A stretch of DNA of 64,000 nucleotides from Thermus altitudinis (GCF_022760835.1 NZ_JAKTNQ010000004.1:1-64000), one strand, 5' to 3'. Shown: positions 18,340 through 28,237, counted from the first letter of the stretch. Numbers and translations: made by a program. Notes: generated by a model from the sequence alone, not told the origin.

Positions 18340-20825
18340 CCTGCCACCTCCAAAAAGGCCTCGGCGAAGGGGGGAAGGCGCACCCCTCCTTCCCCAGCGG
18401 GGTACGCCTTCCCCTGCACCCACACCCGAGAAAGCCTCCCGCCAAAAAGCTTTAGGCCGATCCCGTCCCAGGGCCAAGGGTAGTCCCCTTCGCTTTCCCA
18501 GAGGAGACGAAAGCCCCCCTCCACCCTTTGCGCGCGGAAACGGTCTAGCCGATAGGCCCCCGCCCCATCCCCCTCGTCCCAGTAGAGGAGGCCCTGGGCC
18601 CCTTCTTCCCCCGGGTAAAGGTGTAGGGTGAGCCCCTCCTCCTGCAAAAGGGGCAGAAGGCTTCCCCCCCGCACCAAAAGGGGAATCCGGTCCAAGGGGG
18701 CAGGAAGCCGCACCCAGCCGGGCCCCTCCAAGGCCCCATCCCCCTGCCAGGGGTACCAGCGGCCCGGGGGCAAGGGCACCTCCTTGGCCCGGGCGCCCTC
18801 CTCCAACACCGGGGCCACCAAAAGGGCCTTCCCCAGGAGGAAAGCCTCCCCAAGGCTAGCCCCATGGGGCGGATCCCTGTAGGGCCCTCCTGCCAGGAAA
18901 AGGGGCCGTAGGAGGGGAAGCCCCTGGTGGCTTGCCTCATAGGCCAGGGTGTAGAGGTAGGGTAGAAGCCCTTCCCTAAGCCCCATGGCCCAGCGCACCC
19001 CCGCCAAGACCTCCTCCCCCAAGCGCCAAGGCTCCCGGCGCTTTGTCCAGCGGGCGGAGTGGAGGCGAAAGAAAGGGGTGAAGGCGGCCATCTGGAACCA
19101 GCGCAGGTAAAGCTCGGGGGAAGGGTCCCCGCTAAACCCCCCGATGTCCGAGCCCACGAAGTACACCCCGGAAAGGGAAAGGCCGAGAAGGGCCCACAAG
19201 GTGGTCCTGAGGCCCTCCCAGGTGCTCTCCACATCCGCGGTCCAGGCCCAGGCGAACCGCTGTACCCCCGCATACCCGGCGCGGGTGAGGAGGAAGGGCC
19301 GGGAAAGCGGGGCCCATGTACGAAACCCTTCCCAGCTGGCCCGGGCCATGAGGAGGCCGTAGAGGTTGTGGGCCAGGAGGTGGTCGCCCCCTTGGCCCTC
19401 GAGGCTATGGCGCACCCCCTTGGGAAAGGTGGGCTCCCCCCAAGCGGCGAAGAGGGCGGGCTCGTTCATATCCAGCCAGAAGCCCGAAACCCCCAGCTCC
19501 AAAAAGCCCCTAAGCCTATCCCTCCACCAGTCCCGGGCCCGGGGATCGGTGAAGTCGGGGAAGGCAGCCAGCCCGGGCCAGACAGGGCCTAGGAAAACCT
19601 CCCCCGAGGGCAGGCGGCAAAACACCCCTTCCCTTAGGCCCTCCTCATAGGGGGGAAACCCCTTTTCCGCCTTGATCCCGGGGTCCAGGATGAGCACCGT
19701 GCGCACGCCCTTTTCCCGGAAGGCCCGCACCATCCCCCCTAGGTCGGGGAAGCGCCCTTCGTCCACGGTAAAAACCCGGTAACCCCGCATGTAATCTATG
19801 TCCAGGTGCACGGCCCTTAAGGGGAGGCCCCGCCTTAGGAAACCTTCCACCACCTCCTCCACCTCTTCCCTCCTCCTCAGCCCCCAGCGGGCATAGTGGA
19901 AGCCCAAGGCCCAGCGGGGCGGCAGGGGCGGAAGGCCGGTAAGGCCCAGGTACCGGGCCAAAGCCTTCTCCAGGGGCCCGGGAATCAGGTAGTAGCGGAA
20001 GGGGCCACCCCAAAAGCCCACCAAGGCCTCCTCCCCCCGAAGGTCGGCAAAGCCGTCCGCGGGGTTCTCGTAGAAGGCCAGGTACCCCCCCTCGTGAAGG
20101 AGGGAAAGCCAAAGGGGCACGGAAAGGTAAAGGGGGTCCTCCCCCAGGCCGTAGCTTCCCCCAGGGTCCCGGTTCCAGAAGCGGAAGACCCCACCCCGGC
20201 GGTCCAGGGGAAAGGCCCTTTCTCCCAGGCCCAAAACCCTTTCCCCCGAGGCTAGGCGCACCCGGTGCCGCCAGGCCCTTCCCGAGCGCTCGGGGTAGGC
20301 CTCCCGCCGCAAAAGCCTTCCTTCCCCATCCCAGATGCTGAGGCCTTCCTCCTCTAGACGTAGGGCCAGGCGGGGGGTTTTTAGAAGGTAACCCTCCGGG
20401 GTCTCTAGGCGCTCGGGTTCCCAGAGCGGGGGCTTGCTGTCCGCCAGGGCATAGGGCGGCACGGCCTCCCGGGGAAACCAGGTGAGGCGGAGGAGGTCCT
20501 CGCCGAGGAAGACCGCTTCAAGATACGGACTCCGTCCGTGACCAAGATACGGACCTTGTCCGTGACCAGGATACGGACTAGCTCCTTGGCCGGGCTTGGC
20601 CTCCTGGAAGTACACCCTAACCCCCCCGGGAATGGCCTCGAGGCCCCTAGGCCTCCCCACCCCCTGCCAAGCCTCCGCCCTGGAGGCCCTCCCCTCCATA
20701 GCCTCCAGCTGGTCCCTCCTCCGGGCGTACTGGAGGGCGAGAAGGATAATGCCCGGGCCCAGGAAGGCCACGGTTTTAGCCGCACTCCAAAGCGTTTTCA
20801 GCCAACCTTTGCGGGGTGCGCCCAT
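18336..20825 (-). CDS. GH31 alpha-glucosidase-like enzyme with odd N terminus
   Basis: An 829-residue GH31 enzyme: nucleophile aspartate in FWLDMNEPALF, acid/base aspartate in YFVGSDIGGFSGD, and the barrel start HLDIDYMRGYRVFTVDEGRFP. Alpha-glucosidase or alpha-xylosidase would fit. Two oddities: residues 19-34 form a hydrophobic stretch not expected in a cytoplasmic GH31, and residues 79-103 are an octapeptide tandem repeat encoded by a 24-bp DNA repeat. The start ATG 20825 has a strong GGGAGGGGAGGG 4 bases upstream, so the unusual N terminus is probably translated; an internal ATG (Met43) with GGAGG close by is the alternative. Confidence 0.85.
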   Translation of the reverse strand: MGAPRKGWLKTLWSAAKTVAFLGPGIILLALQYARRRDQLEAMEGRASRAEAWQGVGRPRGLEAIPGGVRVYFQEAKPGQGASPYPGHGQGPYLGHGRSPYLEAVFLGEDLLRLTWFPREAVPPYALADSKPPLWEPERLETPEGYLLKTPRLALRLEEEGLSIWDGEGRLLRREAYPERSGRAWRHRVRLASGERVLGLGERAFPLDRRGGVFRFWNRDPGGSYGLGEDPLYLSVPLWLSLLHEGGYLAFYENPADGFADLRGEEALVGFWGGPFRYYLIPGPLEKALARYLGLTGLPPLPPRWALGFHYARWGLRRREEVEEVVEGFLRRGLPLRAVHLDIDYMRGYRVFTVDEGRFPDLGGMVRAFREKGVRTVLILDPGIKAEKGFPPYEEGLREGVFCRLPSGEVFLGPVWPGLAAFPDFTDPRARDWWRDRLRGFLELGVSGFWLDMNEPALFAAWGEPTFPKGVRHSLEGQGGDHLLAHNLYGLLMARASWEGFRTWAPLSRPFLLTRAGYAGVQRFAWAWTADVESTWEGLRTTLWALLGLSLSGVYFVGSDIGGFSGDPSPELYLRWFQMAAFTPFFRLHSARWTKRREPWRLGEEVLAGVRWAMGLREGLLPYLYTLAYEASHQGLPLLRPLFLAGGPYRDPPHGASLGEAFLLGKALLVAPVLEEGARAKEVPLPPGRWYPWQGDGALEGPGWVRLPAPLDRIPLLVRGGSLLPLLQEEGLTLHLYPGEEGAQGLLYWDEGDGAGAYRLDRFRAQRVEGGFRLLWESEGDYPWPWDGIGLKLFGGRLSRVWVQGKAYPAGEGGVRLPPFAEAFLEVAG
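20519..20590. repeat. Three 24-bp tandem palindromic repeats inside the GH31 gene
   Basis: Units at 20519, 20543 and 20567. The first two differ at three bases and each contains ACGGAC-3 bases-GTCCGT, a perfect 6-bp inverted repeat; the third keeps ATACGGAC but has decayed at its right half. The unit length of 24 keeps the reading frame and adds eight residues per copy. Confidence 0.85.
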
Positions 20826-20837
20826 ACCCTCCCCTCC

Positions 20838-22565
20838 CTACTCCAAAAGGATCCGCCTCACCTCGCACCCCTCCAGCAGGGCCCGCACCCTTTCCGGAGG
20901 CACCTTGGGCCTACGCCGGAAGTCCAAAAGCCCGTTTTCCTCCTGAAAGGTGTCGTAGAGCTGGGTGTAGCCAAACCCGCTTAGACGGCTTTCGCACACC
21001 ACCTGCACGTAGCGCAGAACTTCCGCCAAGAAGGCCTCCTCCCCCTCCACCTCCCGGTAGCCCCAGCCCGGGGTAGGCCCCTTGAGCCTCAAGCCCCCAA
21101 ACTCGGAGAGGAAGGGGCGCACCCCCTCAGGCACCCCCTCCCAGGAAAGGGGCCGGCCCATGGGGGCCAGGGGAAAAGCCCCTTGCGCATAGCGGCGGGA
21201 TAGAACCTCGGGGGGAGCGTAGTCGTGCACGGTGTAGAGGTCCCAAAAGGGCCCGTGTTCCCAACCGTCGTTGTCCACCAAAAGGCGGCCGGGATCCAAG
21301 GAACGGGCGAGCAGGAAGACCCCTTGGAGGAAGGCCTGGGTTTCCCGCCTCCAGGGGGCAAGCCCCCAGCTTTCATTGAAAAGGACCCAGGCCACCACGC
21401 TGGGGTGGTTATAGTCCCGCTCCAAAGCCGCCTGGAGTTCGGCCAGGTAACGCCGGGCCGCAGTCGGGGAGAAGCGGAAGAAACTGGGCATCTCGGCAAA
21501 GACCAAAAGCCCAAGCCGGTCCGCCAGGTGGAGGTAGCGGGGGTCTTCCAGCTTCTGGTGCTTGCGCACCCCATTGAAGCCCAAGGCTTTGGCCAGCTCC
21601 ACGTCCCGCCTAAGGGCGGATAGGCCCGGGGCCGCCAGGTGGCCTTCGGGCCAAAGCCCCTGGTCCAAGGCCAGCTTGGGGAAGTAGGGCTCCCCGTTGA
21701 GGAAGAAGACCCCCTCTCTGGCGGAAACCTCCCTTAGGCCCCCGTAGGAATAGACCTCGTCCAACACCCGCCTTCCCCTAAGGAGGCGGAGGCGCAAGGG
21801 GAAAAGCACCGGGTTTTCCGGCCGCCAAAGGAACTCCTCCCCCTTCCCCTTCAAGGGAAGCCCCAAAAACCCCCGGGCGAGCCCGCCCGCAAGAGGAAAA
21901 TGGGCTTCCAGCCACGGTTTATCCCCAAAGGACACCTCCCCCTTCGCCCCCGGGAAAAGGGCCACCTCCACCCCGTCCCCTTCCCCTTGGACCTGGGCCT
22001 CGAGGTGGAAGCCCAAGGCCTTTAGGTCCGGGGTGAGGCGCAGGGCGGCGATATGGCTTTCCGGCACCCACTCCAGCCACACCGGCTGCCAGATCCCCGT
22101 GGTGCGGGGGTAGAAGATGCCCTCGGGCTCGCCCAGGGCCTGCTTGCCCCGGGGCATTTCCGGGTCGGAAGGGTCATCCTCGGCCCGCACCAGCAGCCTC
22201 AAGGGCCTCCCCAGGAAGGGGGTAAGCTCCAGGCTGAAGGGGGTATGCCCGCCCTCATGCGCCAGAACCCTCACCCCATCCAGGAAAACCTCCGCCCGGT
22301 AGTCCACGGCCCCAAAGCGCAGGAAAAGGCGAAAGCCGGGCCGGGGCTTGACCCTTAGGACCTTTCGGTACCAGGCCACCCCTACCCAGGGCTCCTGCAC
22401 CCCGCTACCCGGGGCCTCGGGGGGAAAGGGCACCCGGATCCTGCGGTCAAAGCGCACCCTTTCCGGGCCCTCCGCCTCGCTCAGGGCGAAGTCCCAAGGG
22501 CCGGACAAGTCCCGCCAACCTGGACGCTCTAGGGTGGGCCTTGGATGGTTGGGGTCCAGCTTCAT
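20838..22565 (-). CDS. GH2 glycosidase (beta-galactosidase/beta-glucuronidase-like)
   Basis: A 575-residue GH2 enzyme with jelly roll (RFGAVDYRAEVFLDGVRV), immunoglobulin-like domain and TIM barrel. The acid/base glutamate is in VAWVLFNESWG and the nucleophile in FLSEFGGLRL; FYPRTTGIWQPVWLE is the usual GH2 sandwich motif. No signal peptide. It starts 6 bases after the first symporter gene with TAAGG as ribosome site. Which sugar it removes cannot be read from the sequence; a beta-galactosidase role would pair well with the GH36 enzyme (inference). Confidence 0.82.
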   Translation of the reverse strand: MKLDPNHPRPTLERPGWRDLSGPWDFALSEAEGPERVRFDRRIRVPFPPEAPGSGVQEPWVGVAWYRKVLRVKPRPGFRLFLRFGAVDYRAEVFLDGVRVLAHEGGHTPFSLELTPFLGRPLRLLVRAEDDPSDPEMPRGKQALGEPEGIFYPRTTGIWQPVWLEWVPESHIAALRLTPDLKALGFHLEAQVQGEGDGVEVALFPGAKGEVSFGDKPWLEAHFPLAGGLARGFLGLPLKGKGEEFLWRPENPVLFPLRLRLLRGRRVLDEVYSYGGLREVSAREGVFFLNGEPYFPKLALDQGLWPEGHLAAPGLSALRRDVELAKALGFNGVRKHQKLEDPRYLHLADRLGLLVFAEMPSFFRFSPTAARRYLAELQAALERDYNHPSVVAWVLFNESWGLAPWRRETQAFLQGVFLLARSLDPGRLLVDNDGWEHGPFWDLYTVHDYAPPEVLSRRYAQGAFPLAPMGRPLSWEGVPEGVRPFLSEFGGLRLKGPTPGWGYREVEGEEAFLAEVLRYVQVVCESRLSGFGYTQLYDTFQEENGLLDFRRRPKVPPERVRALLEGCEVRRILLE

Positions 22566-22571
22566 AGGGCC

Positions 22572-23825
22572 TTACTCCCTTATCTCGTGGGGGAAGAGGG
22601 CGGTGAGGAAATAGGCCAAGAGGATGGCCACCCCCGGGATCACCGCCACCAGGAAGCGGAAGGCCAGGCCTGGATTGGGCCCGGGGTTTTCCCCGCTCAC
22701 GTAGCCGAAAAGGGGCCCCAGGAGGGCAAAGGAAAGCCCCACCAGGGCCCCCGAGGCCCGGCCCAAAAGCCCCACCAGGCTGTAATAGGCCCCTTCCCGC
22801 CGGGTTCCCGTCCTCTCGGCATCCAGGTCAATCACCTTGGCCATCACCACCTCCCCCGTGACCCGCACCCCGGCAAACCCCACCCCCACCAAGGCCCCCA
22901 CCAGGATGGCGGGGAAAAGGCTTTGCGGCAGGAAGAGGAGCAGGGCCGCCAAACCCATGAGCAGGTGGGCAAGCCGCCAGGCCCGCTTCCCCCCCAAGGC
23001 CCCCGCCAGCCTTCCCCAGAGGAAGACCGAGGGCAAGGCCACCAGGAAGACGGCGGCGAAGAGAAAGGTGGTGGCGGCCTCGGGCAGGCCCAGGCTGTGC
23101 TTGGCGTAAAAGGCCATGCCCGTCTGGATCACCATGCGCCCAAACTCAAAGAGAAGCCCCACCAGGGCCGCCACCCAGAAGGCCCGGTTGGCCAGGACCA
23201 GGCGGAAGGAGTCCCTTAGCCCCAGGCCGCTTTCCGCCTTGGGATCCTCCTGGATACCCGGGAGGAAGAGGAGAAAGGCCCCAAGGGCAAGGGCAGCGAA
23301 GAGGAGGGCCATGCCCAAAAACCCCACCTGGGCGTAGACCAGGGGGGCCACGGCAATCCCCAGGATCAGCCCGAAAAGCTCCGTGCCCCGCTTTAAGGCG
23401 GCCGCCCCCGCCCTTTCGGAAAGTCCTCGGAACATCTCCGGGAAAAGGGCCCCGTAGTTGGTCCAAACCACGGTGGCCGTGGTCTCGTAAAGGACGATAG
23501 CCAGGGCGAAATAGTAGGGAAGAACCTGGGGAGAACGGGCCCACTCGGGCACCCAGAAGACCAGGATGTAGAAAAGGAGGAAAAGGGGTATCCCCAAAAG
23601 GAGCCAAGGGCGCCTGCGGCCCAAGGGGGTCTTGGTGCGGTCGGAAAGGTGGCCGAATAGGGGGTCGTTGACGGCATCCCAGAAGGCATACACCGTGCGG
23701 GCCAGGGCATAGAAGGCGGCGGAAAGGCCCAGCTTTTCCAGATAAAAGAAGGCCAGATAGGTGCCAAAGCTTTCGGAAACCAAGGTAAGCCCCAGCTGCC
23801 CCGAGGCGTAGCGCCACTTTTTCAT
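22572..23825 (-). CDS. GPH-family sugar:cation symporter (first copy)
   Basis: A 417-residue, 12-segment MelB-like symporter with DAVNDPLFGHLSDRTKTPLG. ATG 23825 is preferred over the GTG immediately before it because AAGGAGG is then 5 bases away. It begins 12 bases after the deacetylase gene. The pair of GPH symporters in one operon suggests two related but distinct oligosaccharides, or one recently duplicated transporter. Confidence 0.9.
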   Translation of the reverse strand: MKKWRYASGQLGLTLVSESFGTYLAFFYLEKLGLSAAFYALARTVYAFWDAVNDPLFGHLSDRTKTPLGRRRPWLLLGIPLFLLFYILVFWVPEWARSPQVLPYYFALAIVLYETTATVVWTNYGALFPEMFRGLSERAGAAALKRGTELFGLILGIAVAPLVYAQVGFLGMALLFAALALGAFLLFLPGIQEDPKAESGLGLRDSFRLVLANRAFWVAALVGLLFEFGRMVIQTGMAFYAKHSLGLPEAATTFLFAAVFLVALPSVFLWGRLAGALGGKRAWRLAHLLMGLAALLLFLPQSLFPAILVGALVGVGFAGVRVTGEVVMAKVIDLDAERTGTRREGAYYSLVGLLGRASGALVGLSFALLGPLFGYVSGENPGPNPGLAFRFLVAVIPGVAILLAYFLTALFPHEIRE

Positions 23826-23837
23826 CACCGCCTCCTT

Positions 23838-24629
23838 CTAAAGCGCATCCCGGACCATCCGCCAGGTAAGGGGGTGGAACTCCGCCAAAACCCGGCGCAC
23901 CTCGGGGTGGGCCAGGGCGAAGTAGTCGGCCTCCCGCGTCCGCCAGTCGGGAAGGGCCCGGCCCTCGGGGGTGGGGAGGGCGCTGTGGTGCACCAGGTAG
24001 TAAAGGCCCGGAGGGAGCTGGGCCAGGTCCAAGTAGAAGCCCAGCCGCTCCTCCGGGGGAAGGCCATACGCATCCAGGAAGCGCACCCTGGGGAAGGGCA
24101 CCCGGGCCAGGAGGCGTTCCAGGTCGGGCAGGAAGGCCGGGGGAACCCCCAGGCCCTCGAGGCTCTCCGGCACCAAGGGCACCAGGTGGTACTCCTGGGC
24201 CAACCGCAGGTAAACTTCCGCCAGGTCGGGCCTTAGTACCGCCCCTTGGTGGGTATCCACGTGGGTGGGGGAGAAAAGCCTTTTGGCCGCCGCAATCTGG
24301 GCCCTTAGCTCCCGTTCCACCTCCTCGAGGCGGGCCCTTTGCCACAGAACCTCCAAGGAACTGGGGAAATACCCCGCCTCATCCCTAAGGCTTTCCCCTT
24401 CCGTCAGGGGCCGCATCCGGGGAGCGGGCCACTCGCTGGTGAGCACCAGGTGCACCCCCAAATCCTCCCCCCTCACCCCGCTGGCCCAGGCCCCTGGCAC
24501 CATCACGCTTCCCGTGGGAAAGCCCAGGGCCTGGTAGGCGCTGTTTTGCGCATGGGTCAGGCCCAGGTCGTCGTGGTGCAAGAGGAGGACCCGACGTCCG
24601 AAAAGGCCAAGCCTCGCCAAAAGGTCCAT
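23838..24629 (-). CDS. YdjC/ChbG-type carbohydrate deacetylase
   Basis: A 263-residue member of the YdjC (ChbG) family, metal-dependent enzymes that remove acetyl groups from N-acetylated oligosaccharides. Seen here: LLLHHDDLGLTHAQN (catalytic and metal aspartates), DLGVHLVLTSEW, and THVDTHQG (metal histidines). Start ATG 24629 has AAAGGGGG upstream; the frame is open to 24713 but that part lacks family similarity. It is the first gene of the ten-gene operon, hinting that part of the substrate pool is acetylated. Confidence 0.85.
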   Translation of the reverse strand: MDLLARLGLFGRRVLLLHHDDLGLTHAQNSAYQALGFPTGSVMVPGAWASGVRGEDLGVHLVLTSEWPAPRMRPLTEGESLRDEAGYFPSSLEVLWQRARLEEVERELRAQIAAAKRLFSPTHVDTHQGAVLRPDLAEVYLRLAQEYHLVPLVPESLEGLGVPPAFLPDLERLLARVPFPRVRFLDAYGLPPEERLGFYLDLAQLPPGLYYLVHHSALPTPEGRALPDWRTREADYFALAHPEVRRVLAEFHPLTWRMVRDAL

Positions 24630-24657
24630 AAGACCCCCTTTCCCTTCAGGATTCCAT

Positions 24658-24675
24658 CCTAGCGCAGAGGCTAGG
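24658..24675. promoter_or_regulatory. Palindrome in front of the sugar operon
   Basis: CCTAGC-6 bases-GCTAGG, a perfect 6-bp inverted repeat about 30 bases before the first start codon. It overlaps a weak TAGGAT that could be a -10 box. A repressor operator is possible; no regulator gene is adjacent. Confidence 0.3.
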
Positions 24676-24724
24676 GGAATGCCAGGGAAAAAGGGCCCTT
24701 GCGGCCAACCCACCCAGGGGGTGG

Positions 24725-25702
<978 letters not shown>

Positions 25703-25705
<3 letters not shown>

Positions 25706-26272
25706 GCCTCCCTCTTGGGAAAGGTCCAGACGGTTGTAGCGGGAAGCGCACGGGGCAAGCCCTTCCCTAACCCAGCACAGCACCGCCTCCTTGGCCGCCT
25801 CGAGGACCCTCTCCACCACCGGCCACTCCTCAGGAAGGAAGGGGGAAAGCACATACTCCGCCCCCAACTCCCGGGCAGGGGGCTTGCCGATGCCCAGGCG
25901 CAGGCGGTGAAAGGCCTCGGTTCCCAGGGCCTCGGCGATGGAGGCCACCCCCCGGTTTCCCGCCGGACTACCCCCGGCCTTGAGGCGCAGGCGGCCTAAG
26001 GGCAGGTCCATCTCGTCGTGAACCACCAAAAGGCGCTCCGGAGGGATCTTGTAAAAGCGCACCAGGGGAGCCACCGCCTGGCCGCTTAGGTTGTAGTAGG
26101 TGAGGGGCTTGAGGAAAATCCCCTTCTCCCCTGCCACCTCCGCCTCGGCCAAAAGGGCCTCCCCCTGGGGGCGGAACTCCAGCCCCAGCCGGTCCAGGAC
26201 CATGAACCCCAGGTTGTGCCGGGTTCTGGCGTAGCGCTCCCCCGGGTTTCCCTGGCCCACCACCAAAAACAT
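25703..26272 (-). CDS. pth: Peptidyl-tRNA hydrolase
   Basis: Frees tRNA from drop-off peptidyl-tRNA. 189 residues with VGQGNPGERYARTRHNLGF (catalytic histidine in RHNLG), KPLTYYNLSG, VVHDEMDLPLG and AGNRGVASI. Start ATG 26272 follows GGGAGGAGG; the in-frame ATG 12 bases upstream overlaps that ribosome site. It lies downstream of rplY on the same strand, an arrangement common in bacteria. A hairpin plus T-run sits just before its ribosome-binding site. Confidence 0.95.
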
Positions 26273-26282
26273 TCCTCCTCCC

Positions 26283-26315
26283 AAAAAGGAGGCGGGACCG
26301 CCCGCCGATCCCGCC
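26283..26315 (-). terminator. rplY-pth intercistronic terminator or attenuator
   Basis: On the minus strand GGCGGGA pairs with TCCCGCC (11-base loop) and is followed by TCCTTTTT. The CCTCC after the stem can instead pair with GGAGG of the pth ribosome site, so terminator and ribosome-site-hiding hairpins compete. Confidence 0.55.
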
Positions 26316-26406
26316 CCCTATACCTCCCTCGCCATAGGGTGCTCCCGAGGTGCTCCAGAGCCTGGCCCGGAAAAGGGAGGCACCGGGACAGCCAAGGTGG
26401 GGGGTA

Positions 26407-27027
26407 TTACTCCTCCTCTTCCTTCTTGCCCTTCTTGATCACCTCGGGCTCGGCGGGGGCCTCGAGGGCCTCGGCCGCCAGCTTCTCCACGTCCTCAGGG
26501 GGCACCACCGCGGCGATGGTCTCCTCGGGGGAAACGGCCAGCTTAACACCTTCAGGAAGCCTCAGGTCGGCGGCATGGAGGCTATCCCCGATGCCCAAGC
26601 TGGAGACATCCACCTCCAGGAACTCGGGGATGTTCCGCGGGGACACCCTGACCAGGATGTCCCGGTGGATCTCCTGCAACACCCCACCTTCCCGCACCCC
26701 CTGGGGCGTACCCACGAAGCGCAAGGGGATGTACATCTCCACCGGCTCATCGGAGAGCACGTAGAAGTCCACGTGCTCGGGGCGGCGCCGGCGCTTATCC
26801 AGGTTCACCTGGCGCACCAGGGTGGGAAGCTCCTGGCCATCGGGGAGTTCCAGAACGATCACGTGGTGGATGGAAGCCTGGCGGAAGACCTTGTCAAACT
26901 CCCCCAGCTCCACGTACACCTTCCGGTTCAGGTGCTTGTTGTAGATGACACCGGGGAGCTTCCCCGCACGGCGCAAAGCGGCGGGCTTCTCCCCCTCCCG
27001 GTACTGGGCTCGCAAACGGTATTCCAT
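26407..27027 (-). CDS. rplY: Ribosomal protein L25/general stress protein Ctc (TL5)
   Basis: 5S rRNA-binding protein of the large subunit, long (Ctc/TL5) form with a C-terminal second domain. 206 residues, the length of Thermus TL5. N-terminal MEYRLRAQYREG, LPGVIYN, and the acidic-lysine tail EPEVIKKGKKEEEE are visible. ATG 27027 has AGGAGGAG upstream; an in-frame ATG at 27105 lies too far from any ribosome site. It is followed by pth. Confidence 0.95.
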   Translation of the reverse strand: MEYRLRAQYREGEKPAALRRAGKLPGVIYNKHLNRKVYVELGEFDKVFRQASIHHVIVLELPDGQELPTLVRQVNLDKRRRRPEHVDFYVLSDEPVEMYIPLRFVGTPQGVREGGVLQEIHRDILVRVSPRNIPEFLEVDVSSLGIGDSLHAADLRLPEGVKLAVSPEETIAAVVPPEDVEKLAAEALEAPAEPEVIKKGKKEEEE

Positions 27028-27111
27028 GTCTCCTCCTGAACTGTCCAAGGCCCCCAAGGGGCACACTAAGGGAAAGCTTAGCACATCCCTGCGCTTTCCA
27101 TCCACCCGCGC

Positions 27112-27834
27112 CTAGGAGAAGACCTTGTAAAGGGTCACCAGCAGGATCAGCACCCCAAAAAGCTGCTTTAGGCGCTGAGAAGGCAGGTAGAGGCTCGTGA
27201 GGCGGGAGCCCAGGTAACTGCCCAAAGCCCCCGCCACCACCAAGGAAAGGGTGAGCCCCAGGTCCAGCCGGGCGGTGGGGAGATGGGGCAGGAGGGAGGA
27301 GAAGGAAGGGGGCGTCACGGCAAAGGCGTTGATGGCCGCAGCCCGCTTGGGGTCGTGGCCGGTGAGAATTAGGGTGGGCATGAGGAGGAACCCCGGGCCT
27401 ACCCCCAAAAACCCGGAAAGCACCGAGATGGGGGCCGCCAAGGCCAAGGCCACGGGGAAGTTTTCCCGAGGCGCCTTCGGGGAAACGGGGCGAAAGAGGT
27501 TGTAGGCCAGGTAGGCCACCGCCCCCAGGTAGATCCACCACACGTACCGCACCTCCACCCGCTGCACCAGCCAGGCTCCCACCGGGGCGAAGAAGGTGGT
27601 AACCAGGGCCAGGAGGATGGCCTTGCGCCAATCCACCAAGCCGCTTTGGGCGAAGCCGAAGACGGCAAAAAGAGCCGTCACCCCATTGAGGAGAAGGGAA
27701 AGGGGCTGAACCTGGTGGACCAAATCCGGCAAGAAGAGGCTCAAGAAGGGCACGGCGGCAAAGGCCACCCCCAGGCCCAGCATGCCGGACACCACGGCCA
27801 GCAAGAAGAGACCTACCACCACCACCGGGTTCAT
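27112..27834 (-). CDS. TauE/SafE (TSUP) family membrane transporter
   Basis: A 240-residue membrane protein with about 8 hydrophobic segments and the repeated TSUP pattern (GMLGLGVAFAAVPFLS in the first half, GFLGVGPGFLLMPTLIL in the second). The family moves sulfite, thiosulfate or organosulfonates across the inner membrane. It overlaps the OsmC gene stop as ATGA and is the last of three genes, DsrE-OsmC-TSUP. That context argues for a sulfur compound as cargo. Direction of transport is not visible. Confidence 0.85.
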   Translation of the reverse strand: MNPVVVVGLFLLAVVSGMLGLGVAFAAVPFLSLFLPDLVHQVQPLSLLLNGVTALFAVFGFAQSGLVDWRKAILLALVTTFFAPVGAWLVQRVEVRYVWWIYLGAVAYLAYNLFRPVSPKAPRENFPVALALAAPISVLSGFLGVGPGFLLMPTLILTGHDPKRAAAINAFAVTPPSFSSLLPHLPTARLDLGLTLSLVVAGALGSYLGSRLTSLYLPSQRLKQLFGVLILLVTLYKVFS

Positions 27835-28235
27835 GTCCGCTCCCACTTTCCCGCCATGGGAATGGCGTCCTTGAGGCTTTGGTAGAGGGTGGAGTTTTTA
27901 AGGGTCAGCTCAAAGAGCCTTTGCAACCTTTCATCCGGAGCCGAGCTCTCCAGGTACAGAACAAAGCCTATTTGGGCGATCCTCGGAGGTTTGTCCTCCC
28001 GGCGGGCCTCGAGGACCACCCTGGCCCCCGCCAACGGCACCTTGGAGGACTCCGCCACAAACTGGATACCCGTAAGAAGGCAACTGCCCAAGGCGGCCAG
28101 GAGGGTTTCCACCGGATTAACCCCCGCCTCCAGGTCGGCGCGGCGGGCCCCCAGGACCAAGGTGAACCCCCGGGCCTCCGCCAAGGCCCTTTGGGCATCC
28201 TGGCGGCGTACTTCCACGCGGTAGGCCTGGGACAT
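27831..28235 (-). CDS. OsmC-like thiol-reactive protein
   Basis: A 134-residue OsmC/Ohr-fold protein. The first conserved cysteine is in NPVETLLAALGSCLL; a second conserved cysteine of true peroxidases is not seen (the late helix has no Cys), so simple organic peroxide reduction is unlikely. Such one-Cys OsmC proteins often sit with DsrE, TusA or rhodanese genes and may handle persulfides (inference). It begins 2 bases after the DsrE gene and overlaps the TSUP gene. Confidence 0.85.
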   Translation of the reverse strand: MSQAYRVEVRRQDAQRALAEARGFTLVLGARRADLEAGVNPVETLLAALGSCLLTGIQFVAESSKVPLAGARVVLEARREDKPPRIAQIGFVLYLESSAPDERLQRLFELTLKNSTLYQSLKDAIPMAGKWERT

Positions 28236-28237
28236 GG

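Noticed and set aside
20519-20590. CRISPR array
   Set aside because: Units are contiguous with no spacers, only three copies, and they lie inside a coding frame.
24676-24724. Terminator after ddl
   Set aside because: GC-rich but with no clear stem followed by a T-run; ddl and the sugar operon may be partly read through.
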